Positions 10,772-22,705 of a stretch of DNA of 64,000 nt are shown piece after piece (the stretch's first letter is position 1; every line of letters starts with the position of its first letter). The notes below the pieces were generated by a model, which saw nothing but the letters and a program-made list of their open reading frames with translations, ran no database searches and was not told the origin of the DNA. Origin of the DNA: Helicostylum pulchrum (Eukaryota; Mucoromycota; Mucoromycetes; Mucorales; Mucoraceae); the NCBI GenBank assembly GCA_025677825.1, contig JAIXMO010000020.1:62001-126000 (forward strand). Direction: 5' to 3'. The translations under genes and the position numbers were made by a program.

Positions 10772-12211
10772 TTATTCAAGGCCACAAGAAGTGGACAAGT
10801 CGATGAGAATACCACCAGAGGGAAGAGGGTTGATCCAAGAGTTGATATTAACATACAAGGTGTATACTAAAATACCGACGCCAAAGACAACAAGAGCGAT
10901 ATCAAGAATTTTAGCAGAACGCTTAGTAGTGATCTTGTAATGGAAAAGACCAGGGAAGATGAAGCAAAGAGGCATACAAGCTAAAGAGCCAACAAGGGCA
11001 ACAAACTTGTTCAAGTTATCGGAACCGACACAGAAACTGATAACGGCACAGATAACAGCGATCAACGAACGAACAAAGTTCTTTGACATCTTAATCTTGA
11101 AGCTAACCTTACCGGAACGGCTACCAAAGATATACTTTTCAATAATGGTCAAAGGAGGATAAAGCATGAAGGGAGAAGTTAAGATCATGGCAATAGCGTA
11201 AAGAATTTGAACAGTAACAGATAAAGGTACACGGGGAATGTTGGCGACAACACTAGCTTGAGTGACATCACCATAAGCGATATAACCAATAGCACCAATA
11301 AGGGTGAAAACGGTAGAACAAATGATCATACCAATAGTCAAGACACGGGGGAACTTTTCAGGGTTCTTCATACCTTCAACAATAGGGAGAACCATACCAA
11401 TACCTTCATAGGAGAAGACAGCGGTACCGATCATAAGACCAAAGTTTTCTTGATTTACTAAAATAATGTTCTTGCCGACACCGTGTGTAGCAATTTGAGC
11501 AGAGGTGAAATAAAGAATACAGATAAGACCGAAGGCAATAAAGACATCAGCAATAATGGCGACCCAAGATAAACGAGCAATCTTACGGACCCAACATAAG
11601 GGAATAATAGCGATCAAAACAATCCAGATATAATATTTAGGTGCGAAAGGAGCATTACAGTCATTAAGTGTATTTACAACAATACCAATATTTTCAGAAA
11701 TAAAAATAAGGTAAGAAGCAACAAAACCCATTTGAGAGATACATAAGAACAAATGAATTAAATGCTTTAACCAAGGACCGTAAAGATGATTAGCGACATC
11801 ACCATAAGAACCACCAACAGCTTGTTGAGCCTTCACTAAAATTTGGAAAGCAACAAGACAAAGAGACGCTAAGAGAATCATCAAAATGACAGATAATACT
11901 AAACCACCGCTTACAAATCTAAGAAAAATATTAGAATCCAGTGGGTAGAGAAAAAAATTTTTTTTTGACACTTACGATCCAGGTAAGAAAATGACACCTG
12001 TACCAATAAAGGCTTTAAGCAACATGAATAATGCTTTACCGGGAGAAGCGGTTCCTTCAGGTACATGTTCTACTTGTTCTTCAGCAAGAGATGCTTCATA
12101 TTGATCTTCTTGATACTTTTCACTGTAGTTGTTGTTGATAGAAGCGGGGCGAGAGATAGGCTTCACGTCATAATGATTAGAAATAGCAGGATTATTATTA
12201 TTATTATTCAT
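10772..12211 (-). CDS. Amino acid/polyamine transporter, AAAP family (vacuolar AVT3/AVT4-like)
   Basis: Two exons (11976-12211, 10772-11918) encode 460 residues. The N-terminal 60 residues are hydrophilic (NNN run, acidic). The transporter core opens with PGKALFMLLKAFIGTGVIFLPG and contains about eleven hydrophobic segments, ending just before the stop. Hallmarks of the eukaryotic amino acid permease family (PF01490) include the GTGVIFLPG first helix, YLIFISENI, and FSYEGIGMVLPIVEGMKNPE in the sixth to seventh segments. Yeast Avt3 and Avt4 export neutral amino acids from the vacuole; animal SLC36 transporters are related. Substrate and membrane are inferred from family resemblance. It is divergent from MLH3 with 530 bp between starts. 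Confidence 0.88.
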
Positions 12212-12741
12212 TAATTGTTTTTATTTATATACAAAAAAAAAAAAAAAAAAATATGAAAAAGTGTAAAAAGGGGTGCCTATTTATACAAATTTACTTTTCA
12301 CAGTAGACGGTATTTTAATACGCATGGCTGTAACCAATAAAATACTTGATCTGTTTGGAACAAGAAACTGGGGGAAGTAGAGGGTGTATCACCCGTCTTG
12401 GGAAATGCGTGAGAAAAATAGAATATATAGAACCAATAATAAAGGGTCTAGTAATTCATCGGACGGGAAAAACTTAATCTTATGTACAAACAGTTACCCT
12501 ATATAGGTTCACTTTGTTATATATTTGTTGTTTTTTAATACAACAGCACTTTTTTTTTTGTCAAAAAGTTAATATCTGAAAGGACTCTTTTTTAATAGGT
12601 CTATTCGTTAGACACTCTATACAAATAAATTCCTTTTAAAGCAATAGCTTATATTTTCTGACTCCACCCCGCTGGTATAGTTTTTTTTTTCCATTATATT
12701 TTTTCTTAATTTTCTTACCGTTCCTTACCAAGTTTTTTTAT
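12212..12741. promoter_or_regulatory. Divergent promoter region, amino acid transporter / MLH3
   Basis: 530 bp between head-to-head start codons. AT-rich, with an A run just upstream of the transporter start and T-rich stretches near MLH3. No regulatory motif is recognised with confidence. Confidence 0.4.
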
Positions 12742-15700
12742 ATGTCTAGCCAGAGTATCCAATTATTAGACACCAGTGTTATCCACCAACTAAGATCGTG
12801 AGTTATTTTTACTATTGGGCCTATTTTTTTCTTTTTCTTTTTTTTTAACTTTTTGGTATTAGATCACTTGTCATTTCGACATTACCACAATGTGTAAAAG
12901 AACTCGTTAACAATGGTAAGTGTAGTAAAAATTAAAAAAAGGGGCGGTTTCCATAGCAAAATCTAAATAGCGCATGAAATAAAAAGCTGTAGACTCCAAC
13001 GCCACGAATATCGATATTTTAATTGATATTGAAAAATTCAGTTTACAAGTTATTGACAATGGAGACGGTATTCAAAATATCAGTAAAATAGGACAAAGAC
13101 ATGGTGAGTTTTAAAGAAAGCGTGCGATTCGTACAACGTAACATTTATGGTCAAATATAGTAACTTCCAAGTGCCATACACTTTTTGATGTAAGTCAATT
13201 AAAGACATTTGGATTCCGCGGCGAAGGTAATTTTCGATATTAAAATCATAACCCATGTCATATACCCCACAAAAAAGAATATTCTAAAATATATATTGTT
13301 TTTTATAAGTAGCACTTGCTTCTATTACAAATGAAGCTATGGTACAAATTATATCTAGACACTATTTATCTCAAGATACATTTGAAGGCTTTTGGAGGGT
13401 AAGTAATTATCCCTCAACCAAAACTTGGGAATCGGTTATTTAAACAACTAAACTGAAACATTCCCGGGGTCCCCACTTTTTACAGGATGGAAGAATCATT
13501 GGCGATAAGATTTCAAACCCGAAGTACAAGAGGAAAGCCCACCCAGGTACCACTGTAATAGTGCGGGATTTGTTTTACAAGGTAAAAAAAAACAAAACTG
13601 CTTGGTTATTTTATCACAGCTCGTGTTTCTGATTTTTCTATATTGACAGTTTCCTGTACGCCGGACACATTTGACTTCTTCCCCTTATCAGCATGTCGTC
13701 ATATTAGAGTCTGTGAAACGATTAATTATTAACTTTGCTCTGTGCTTTCAAAACATAAGTTTTACCCTAGTAGACAGTACCCGTAACACAAAGTTACTAA
13801 TGGTAAAAAAGGTATGTAAAACTCTTTTTTCTTTTTTGCTTTGCTTATTTTAACCAACTGTTTGTCAATTAGGCTGCGACTTGCCAAGGTACATTTCAAC
13901 AGTTATTTGGTCTGGATATGATAAAAGTAAGACGGGATTTCTATAAGTCCATCCAATCACCTTTGTTTTATTTTGAGACTAACTCAACTTAGTATACAAA
14001 ATATGTGGATATGCACGAGGATAATGTTAAAGTTGAGGGCTTCTTCTCCACTCGTGGTTACCCAAATAAGGTCGGTCAGCGTAATAAAAAATTCCCTGTT
14101 ATGTTTATTATATACTCATAAGGATATTATAGGCACATCAATATATTTGTAAGTTACCACATAAAAAAAGTAAAATACATTCGACTCAAAGTATACTTTT
14201 TTTAATAGTTATAAACAACTATTTTATACCTAACAACGACTTGTATAAAACAGTAATTGAGCTATTCTCCCTTACTAACTTTATACCTCTAATGGTAAGG
14301 CATAAAGCTATATTCAGTAAGGTTTCTAATATAATTTTTAATTTTATTCAGGAACAAGATTCTACTATAGCAAACAAAGGTACTTACAACTCATCACTGC
14401 TACTATAAGAAAAAAAACAACTAATACATATAATAAGCTCGACCTTCTATACATAAACATCCAATTTTCGTAATTAAATTTACATGTCCTGACTGGAGTT
14501 ACTACGATATCAATACTTATTTAGAGACGCTGACCGAGTATCCAGCGTACAATCTTATCAAATCTCTTTTAATTCAATTTACCAACAAATTTTTACTATT
14601 ATCCGGATTATCAGTCAAAAGGGGAGAAAAACGGAACACCAGTAAAAAGCGATCGAGATTATCATTAACAAGTGATGAATCTAGTAGAAAACCTAGAGAT
14701 AGCCCGTATATGAAGCATTTACCCTCAGTCAGACCTCTACAATTACAAAATACCAATAGTAACATTAGTATCTCTTCTCCTAAATCAGACTTTACCGCAG
14801 AAAGTAGCATTGCGGGTCAATCTGATTTTGTTAGTTGGTGGGACGCTAATCAAAAAAGAATGTTTTACATAGACCAAAGAACTGGAAATTCGTAAGCCTT
14901 TTGTATAGTGGCACAAAAAAAAGGGGACTTTATCTAATTATTTTTTTAATTATAGACACCTTTCACCTCCGATAACAGAGATGCAATATTCCCACACTCA
15001 AAACTCTATTGATAGGTCTCATTTGAAAAGAACTAAACCGAATTATTCCAAAGAATTAAAGAACACTAGAATAATCCATCAACAAGTTTTAGATTTACCT
15101 CATAAATTATCAAAATCCGACTTACAGAATTCCTTGGTAATAGCACAAGTAGATAAAAAGTATATCCTTATCAAATCAAATCAAGGATTTGTCATGATAG
15201 ATCAACATGCGGCTGACGAAAGGATTAAGCTGGAAGAAATGATAAACCATTCTACTTTTAAACCAACCACTCTAGTTCAAAGTGTTTGTATAGAATTGGA
15301 TTCTCCATATGAGTATCAAATTATTACCAGCGATCATGTTTTAAGGTTTCTAAAGATCTGGGGTATATATATCGCCACTACTGCAGACCCTATGCAAAGC
15401 AACACTGCAATTCCCCATTCTTCTCGCTTCTTTAGTACTCCAGACTCGTCTCCTCATTTTACCCAAAAAAAAAGAAATCATCTAAATAGAATATATGTTA
15501 CACAACTACCACTGGTAATCCTTGACCGCTGTCTTGCCAATCATTCCCTACTGAAAGACATTGTTCGAGACTATGCTTACTGGATAAAAGATCAAAATCA
15601 AGAAACCTTGCTGAGTGCTAAAGAATGTCCTAAAGGTATCATGGAAATTCTAAAATCGAAAGCCTGTCGAAGTAAAGTAGCCAATACCCAATTGCATCAT

Positions 15701-15979
15701 ATATATACTAACTATTATATAGATGCCATCATGTTTAATGACATTTTAACTAAAAATCAATGTAAAGAAATCGTGGAAAGGTTAGCCAGGTGTAGTTTTC
15801 CGTTCCAATGTGCCCATGGAAGGTATACGTAATATGTCTGCTAAAAAAAATTAAGGCCACTAAATTCTTCCTTCACTAGACCCTCTGTTGTTCCAATTAA
15901 CCCTAATTTAAACTCTCTACGAACTCCTGACAGAAAAACTACTTGGGATAATTTTATAAACAATACAAGATCCATTTAA
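12742..15979 (+). CDS. MLH3: DNA mismatch repair protein MLH3 (MutL homologue)
   Basis: Fifteen exons give a continuous frame of 772 residues: 12742-12797, 12863-12915, 12987-13103, 13161-13226, 13313-13398, 13486-13581, 13650-13811, 13873-13926, 13993-14070, 14133-14148, 14209-14294, 14352-14379, 14438-14891, 14956-15822, 15880-15979. The N-terminal GHKL ATPase shows ELVNNAVDSNA, DNGDGI, GFRGEAL and GTTVIVRDLFYKFPVRR. The C-terminal domain carries the endonuclease motif DQHAADERIKLE (DQHA-x2-E-x4-E), then SKACRSKV and CAHGRP split by the last intron. Together with QVDKKYILIKS this points to MLH3 rather than MLH1. Mlh3 pairs with Mlh1 to nick DNA in meiotic crossover and mismatch repair. Exon 10 is only 16 nt. 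All catalytic motifs look intact. Confidence 0.92.
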
Positions 15980-16519
15980 TTTTAATATATACAAATTTTT
16001 TTTTACTGCTATCTCTTATCTTTAAATCGGTCCTTTAAAAATGAGAAGTTTTTTTCTTTATCGTTGAGAAATTTTTAGAAGGTAATATGTAAAGAGTGTG
16101 TATGTATGTATGTATACATGTATGCATATATGTACGTGCGTGTGTGCAAATTAAAATTGAGGTGAGTAGATATGCGCTTATTCCAAAAGGGAAAAAAAAA
16201 ATAGATATTTTTTTTTAGTTTTTGGCATATCTCAACTTAATCTGAGCCTATTTCTAAACCATTTGTATATCAGATTGATAAGAAAGTGATCTAATTTTCT
16301 CGTTAAAAAATAACTTGCATGAAACATAAACAGGTAAAAAAAAGACATATTAACTTTGTTTGTTGTTTTTTTTATTTGATAAGGATATAAAAATATTTGT
16401 TTAGATGTTGAAAAATATAAAAGAAATAAGAAGGTCTATTTTACAGTATAAAAATGTTCTGTGTGTGTATAAAATTACAAGAGAAGTATATATATATATG
16501 TTGGATTACATGGTTAAAT
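15980..16519. other. Intergenic between convergent MLH3 and glycine decarboxylase
   Basis: AT-rich 3' flanks of two converging genes. Includes a TGTATG/TATGTA-rich stretch (16095-16150) that could form weak hairpins. No coding signal seen. Confidence 0.5.
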
Positions 16520-19500
16520 TTAATCCATATATTCTTCGGGAGAAGGACAAGTACACATCAAGTTACGATCACCATAGGCATCATCGATACGAGAAATAGA
16601 AGGCCAGAACTTCTTCTCGCGGAGATAAGGCATGGGGAAAGCAGCAACATCACGAGAGTAAGGACGATCCCACTTATCAGCCATCAAGGTCTTGATAGAA
16701 TGAGGAGCACTGTTAAGCATGTTGTCACCCTTGGGTAATTTACCGTCAATGACTTGTTGAATTTCACCACGAATAGAGATCATAGCTTCACAGAAACGAT
16801 CAAGTTCAACCTTACTCTCAGATTCAGTAGGTTCAATCATAAGAGTGTTGGTAACGGGCCAAGACATAGTAGGGGAATGGAAACCATAATCTTGGAGACG
16901 CTTAGCGACATCAATAGCTTCAATGCCATTATCAACGAAAGGTCTGATATCAACAATGAATTCGTGACCACACATACCGTTCTCGTTGGTATACAAAATC
17001 TCGTAATGTTCACCGAGACGATTGGCCATATAATTGGCGTTTAAGATAGCGAGTTTGGTAGCTTGAGTAAGACCTTCACCACCCATCATCTTAATGTAAG
17101 CCCAAGAGATAGGCAAGATGGAAGCGGAACCGTAAGGAGCAGCAGAGATGGGGCCAATGGCGTTTTGACCACCACAAGGAATAACGGGATGACCAGGAAG
17201 ATAAGGTTCAAGTTCCTTGGTACAAGCAATGGGACCCATACCAGGTCCACCGCCACCATGGGGAATACAGAAAGTCTTGTGTAAGTTCATGTGACAGACA
17301 TCAGCACCGATTTCAGCAGGCTTAGTCAAACCAATTTGAGCGTTCAAGTTAGCACCATCAAGGTAAACAAGACCACCGTTATCATGAACAACCTGACATG
17401 CCTCAGAGACACCAGCTTCAAAAATACCAAAGGTAGAAGGATAGGTAATCATAACAGCAGCCAATCGATCCTTATGCTTGATAGCCTTAGCCTTTAAATC
17501 CTCCATATCCAAATTACCGTTATTATCACATTGAACAATAACAACATCCATACCGGACATAGCAGCGGAAGCAGGGTTAGTACCGTGAGCAGAGATGGGA
17601 ATCAAACAAACGTTACGTTGTTCATCACCACGAGCATGATGGTAGGCACGAATGACACGAAGACCAGCATATTCACCTTGAGCACCAGAGTTGGGTTGAA
17701 GAGAGACACCTTCAAAACCAGTGATTTCCTTCAAGTCATCAGAGAGTTCGTTGAGCATAGTAAGATAACCTTCAGATTGATCAACAGGAGCAAATGGATG
17801 AATGTTGGAGAATTCAGGCCATGTAACAGGAATCATTTCAGTAGTAGCGTTTAACTTCATGGTACAACTACCAAGGGCAATCATAGAATGAACTAAAGAA
17901 AGATCCTTGCTCTCAAGATGATGAATATAACGAAGCATTTCAGTTTCGGAATGGTAAGAGTTGAAAACGGGATGTTGCAAGTAAGCAGAAGTACGTTGAA
18001 GTTGGTTAGGGAAAGTAGAGACGTTTTGTTCAAGAACAGTAGCAAGTTCCTCAATAGAGACAGCAGGTGCGCCATCCTTTTGGAAAACATCAATCAACTT
18101 GGAAAGTTCATCTTGAGTGACAGCTTCATCAAGAGTGACACCGACGGTACCGTTATCAATAGCACGAATGTTAATACCTACGGCAGCAGCCTTTTGAAGG
18201 ATAGAGGAGGAGTTACCAACCTTGATGGAAAGGGTATCAAAGAAGTTACCATCGTTCTCGATAGTATGACCAGCCTTACGAATACCTTGAGCCAAGACAG
18301 AAGTCAAGTTGTTGATACGTTGAGCAATAGCCTTAATACCTTCGGGACCGTGGTAAACGGTATACATGGCAGCCATGTTGGCTAAAAGAGCTTGAGCGGT
18401 ACAAATGTTACTGGTAGCCTTTTCACGACGAATATGTTGTTCTCTGGTTTGGAGAGCGAGACGGTAGGCGTTATCACCAGCAGCATCCTTGGAGACACCG
18501 ATCAAACGACCGGGCATACGACGCTTGTGTTCATCCTTACAGGCAAAGAAAGCAGCATGGGGACCACCGAAACCCATAGGGACACCGAAACGTTGAGAGT
18601 TACCAAGAGCCATATCAGCACCAAACTCACCAGGAGACTTGAGCAAAGTTAAAGCCATCAAATCAGTAGCAACGGCAACTTGACCACCGGCAGCATGAAC
18701 GCTAGCAGTTAAGTTCTCGTAGTCCTTGACTGAACCGCGAGTATCAGGGTACTACAACAGATAAAAAAAAAAGTCAGATTATTTTTTTCGGTATTTTAAA
18801 CGAGGTACAATAAAGTTCGAAACTTCCCACGAATCCTCCGCTTTAAATCTCCCCCCTATTTTTTTTACGCGCATTATATTTACCTGTAATAAGACACCAC
18901 AAAGATTCTTCTTGTGTTCAGCAAAGCTATAGTTGAAAGTATCAGCAACAACAACTTCAATGTTGAAAGATTCAGCACGAGTCTTTAAACAAGCAATGGT
19001 TTGAGGGTGACAGTTTTCGTCGACAACAAAGAGGTTCTTCTTGCGACGGGCTGCTTGCCATGCCATCAACATAGCTTCAGCAGCGGCAGTACCTTCATCC
19101 AAAAGAGAAGCGTTAGCAATAGGTAAGCCAGTCATATCAGAAATCATAGTTTGATAGTTCAAAAGAGATTCTAAACGACCTTGAGCAATCTCGGGTTGAT
19201 AAGGGGTATACTATATACAGCAGTAATGTAAGTATAAATGTAATTAATCAGGTTACGTATTCCTCCACAAAAAAAAAAAAAAAAAAAAATTACCTGAGTG
19301 TACCAAGCGGGGTTTTCGAGAACATTACGCAAAATAACGTTAGGAACAACTGTATCGGTATAACCTTGACCAATATAAGAACGGTTAATCTTATTCTTGG
19401 AAGCTACTTCCTTGAGACGAGAAAGTAATTGACGTTCAGGGATACCTTCACCGATAGCCAAAGGCTTAGGGGAACGAATGGAAGAAGGGATAGTCTTTGC

Positions 19501-19752
19501 GAGCATTTCATCAATGTTCTTGACACCGAGTTGCTTTAACATCTCTTGAACTTCATTACCATCGGAACCAATATGACGACGAGGGAAAGTATCGAGAGGA
19601 GCCAACTTGGCAAGAGCGGGCTTAGATGTATGTTGAAGACGGATAAAGGGTTTATTGATAGTAATGGTTTGTCTTAAAGGCTGAGATACCAAACGTTGTG
19701 TAGGTAAACGTGCAATAGCACCCTTGGATCTGATGGCAATACGAGACAACAT
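16520..19752 (-). CDS. GCV2: Glycine dehydrogenase (decarboxylating), mitochondrial P-protein
   Basis: The pyridoxal-phosphate subunit of the glycine cleavage system: decarboxylates glycine and passes the aminomethyl group to H-protein lipoate in the mitochondrial matrix. Exons 19294-19752, 18884-19210 and 16520-18751 give 1005 residues, close to other eukaryotic P-proteins. The N-terminus ([20 protein letters not shown]) is basic and S/R-rich, a plausible mitochondrial presequence, followed by [10 protein letters not shown]. Later landmarks are [25 protein letters not shown] and [19 protein letters not shown], whose lysine (about residue 752) binds the cofactor. C-ending codons suggest strong expression. 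The first intron contains a long A/T run. Antisense open frames across this gene are shadows. Confidence 0.97.
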
Positions 19753-21420
19753 CTTTATTTAATATATATGATCCTTTTTACAAAAGAAAAAAAAAGGTTA
19801 ATATATATATGAGAATTGAAGATGTGTTGAAAGAAGAAGAAAAAAAAGTGAAATGGTTCAAATATATTTATTTAAAATTTGGCGCGTGAATGCTCTGTTC
19901 CCCAACTAGATGACTCGTATCTATTGGCGAAGGTAAGTTTGATCTACCTACCATTACAGGCAAAATTCGGACCCGAGTACGTCCACTCTGTCAAAGTAGT
20001 CACTTTTTTTTTTCGCAAAAAAAAAACTTGCCTTTTAAAGACATTAGAGATGTACTTTTTGCATATTGAACCTTTTTCTCTTTTTCCTTTTAGTCTTAAT
20101 AGTTACTAAATATTGTAAAATATCCTGTTTTTCTTTTTACTTTTTCGTGTAATATGCTAGTATTTTAGTGCTAAATCTATACTTAACGTTTAATAGCTGT
20201 TGCAAATACTATTGAAGGGCGTTCCTTTTGTTGCTGTTGTTTTATTTATATACTACGGCACTATTATATTGATAGGAAAACAACCCGATTTATTTACATT
20301 TACCTGTATTACTTGTACGCACAGAAAAAATTATTTCAAATTACCAATTTAATAAAAAATTCGCACGGCATCTTTTTTTTTTTTGTATGTGACAAGATCT
20401 CAATCTACATTTACACGCGGGATCTCAACCTTTTTTTTTTCATACCACTTTAAAGCATTAAAAATATACCCTTTTCTTTTTGGTTCAGATAACCTTTTTT
20501 ATTAAAATATTCATCAGCCTCTTGTTATATCTTGCATGTTTGTTGATATCAAACTTTTTTTTTTAATTAAAGTCATCAATACAAACTGCCCCGTTAGATA
20601 CAAGTTTCCGGCTAAATACACTAGCTTTCTTTTTTTTTTAATAAAACGTAAAGAATTGAGCTTTTAAATACTTTTTTTTCTCATTTTGTGTGTCTTGTAG
20701 TCTGTTTTCCTAAAAAGAAAATTTTAACTTATGTGGATGCCACAGTCAATAAAACTCTATTGAAATAAGCTAGATGATTGATTAAGATGATTCAAGATAT
20801 CCTAACGAGAAGAATTCCTAGAATATACGTTTATACGTAGACTAAAAAGAAAGAAAGAAGGGCGTCTTGATAAAAGATTCAGACTATGTAGGTCAATATT
20901 TTACAATGAACTTGTATATAATCACAAGCTAACATGGTTGGGTTACAAACGAATACGTTCGAAATTATACATAACCTTGTTTACCTAGATTTTTTAAACA
21001 GCTATGTAAAAAAAAAGGGGGGGGGGGGGGCACTTGAGGATTATTGTCTTTTAACGTATATCTCGCGAAAGAAATGGCGTAGATAGATAGATGTACTTCT
21101 ACCTCACATTTATTAAATAATTCATCTTTACTTTATTTGGAAAATACGGTTCTTGGATATTTCAGAAGTCATAAAAACACTGTACTTTACATATTTAATA
21201 ACTGTAGTCATTCTCAGCGTTGAATGGAATTTTTTGTTTGTAATTTATTATATCAGTGGCGAGAAGCTTAACCTTCTTTTTTTTCGAACTGTAGGAGATA
21301 TTATTCTAAGGGTATGTTATTTTTTACATTTTTTACATTTTTAGTTATAAACACACTGTAGGATTACGATGCCAAATTTGGAGAGTCAAAATTCTGTAAA
21401 ATCGAGGAAAACCTTTTCTA
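19753..21420. other. Large intergenic region, no confident gene
   Basis: Upstream flank of glycine decarboxylase followed by AT-rich DNA with many T8-T10 runs and a G12 run near 21019-21030. A coding-like scrap at 19880-20000 (ECSVPQLDDSYLLAK, then AKFGPEYVHSVKVV) would need a 27-nt intron and is not credible as a gene; it may be a remnant. Confidence 0.5.
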
Positions 21421-21457
21421 GACGCTCTTACTCTGCTTTATTGATTTTTTGCTAAAA

Positions 21458-22485
21458 ATGAGATTATTGTCTAGATTTATAATCTCTAGGCTATTGTTAC
21501 TTTCCGAAATAGCCATTCAAATCAATATTATAGTAGAGTCAGCTGGTAATTGAAACGAGAATAACAATAAGAATATACTTACTAAATGATAAATAATCTT
21601 TAGTGGCTAGTAAGCCCGAAAAAAATACATTTAAATTTGATCAGTACATAGAAAACTCTATTGATCAGGTAAAAAAAAATCAAATTAGTTTATATCATCT
21701 ATATTGATTCTCATTTTTAGAGTGAGCTGGCAATTGTTATAGCTAGCTTATTTATAGCATTCTCATTGTTAATATTTTCAAAAACAAAGTACTTTTTAGC
21801 AAAAGGTGCCTGGGGAGTAACTATAACTGGCATCGTTCTATCGATTGGAAATATCGTTCTTAGACATTTCGAAAGCGGCCTTTACGTCAACGAACTTTAC
21901 TACCATCGTAGGTATTGATCTATGCATTTATAATACATGTCTCATCCAACTAAATTTATACATACAAATTTTATATTACTAGGTGCCAACTGTTACAATA
22001 CTACCACCAATCTTATGTTTGCAGCTATTTTTATTTGCATTCCTTATGGCTTTTGTAAAACCAACAATAATACCGATAAAAGAAAGGAACCTAATCAGAT
22101 TGCCACAAACGACTCGTCGCAAGTTTTCACACACCGTCCTCATCAAGAAGAAGAATGTCAATATCAAACCGACGGATCGATCGAGTTTTTACCTACTTAC
22201 TTCGAAATGAAAGGACCTCCTATTTATAGAAATAAATCAATTGCCAGTGAGGTCAACAGTGAGGATAATATATGTTGCTTAAACAGAAATGTACCTTCTT
22301 ATCACTCCCAAGGTAACAGCTCACCTATTATGACTACAATTGATGTAAATAATAATCGAGATTCAACTACGCATAGTTCGATAGTAACTGATATGCATGC
22401 TGATCATCCTGTGAATGAAGAAATCTCAAATTACGAAAATTCAGGACAGCCGTGTGCAACCAACATAAGTTCTCCAACTGTATAA
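21458..22485 (+). CDS. Hypothetical multi-pass membrane protein
   Basis: Exons 21458-21545, 21604-21668, 21721-21907 and 21983-22485 give 280 residues with consistent splice phases. Predicted hydrophobic segments: an N-terminal one around LLSRFIISRLLLL, then ELAIVIASLFIAFSLLIFS, GVTITGIVLSIGNIVL and NLMFAAIFICIPYGFC. A hydrophilic tail of about 130 residues rich in N, S and H follows. The frame stays open upstream of this ATG to a TAG at 21419, which directly follows TTTTC and could be the end of an intron (TTTTCTAG); coding-like sequence lies in frame further upstream (DYDAKFGESKFCKIEENLF). So the gene may start earlier, or may have lost its N-terminus. Family not recognised; an RTA1-like fold was considered but not supported. 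Confidence 0.55.
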
Positions 22486-22705
22486 TTCCAGCAATAATGT
22501 AACAATAGAAAATAACAGTTACATATAGTAATATCTACCACCATACTTGACATAACTTTTTTTTTTAAACTTTAATAAACATTTTAATCTATAGTTTATA
22601 AATGAATTTATATAAGAAATATATAGCAGTTTATAATGGTGTATCTAATACACAATAAGATTTTTCATTATGTAGTTATAAATAAAATAAACGGGTGGCG
22701 CGTCG

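Noticed and set aside
16754..18652. Several plus-strand frames over glycine decarboxylase
   Set aside because: Antisense shadows of a highly biased gene; no protein-like features.
19880..20000. Two-exon gene with a 27-nt intron
   Set aside because: The intron is too short for fungal splicing and no further exons are found.
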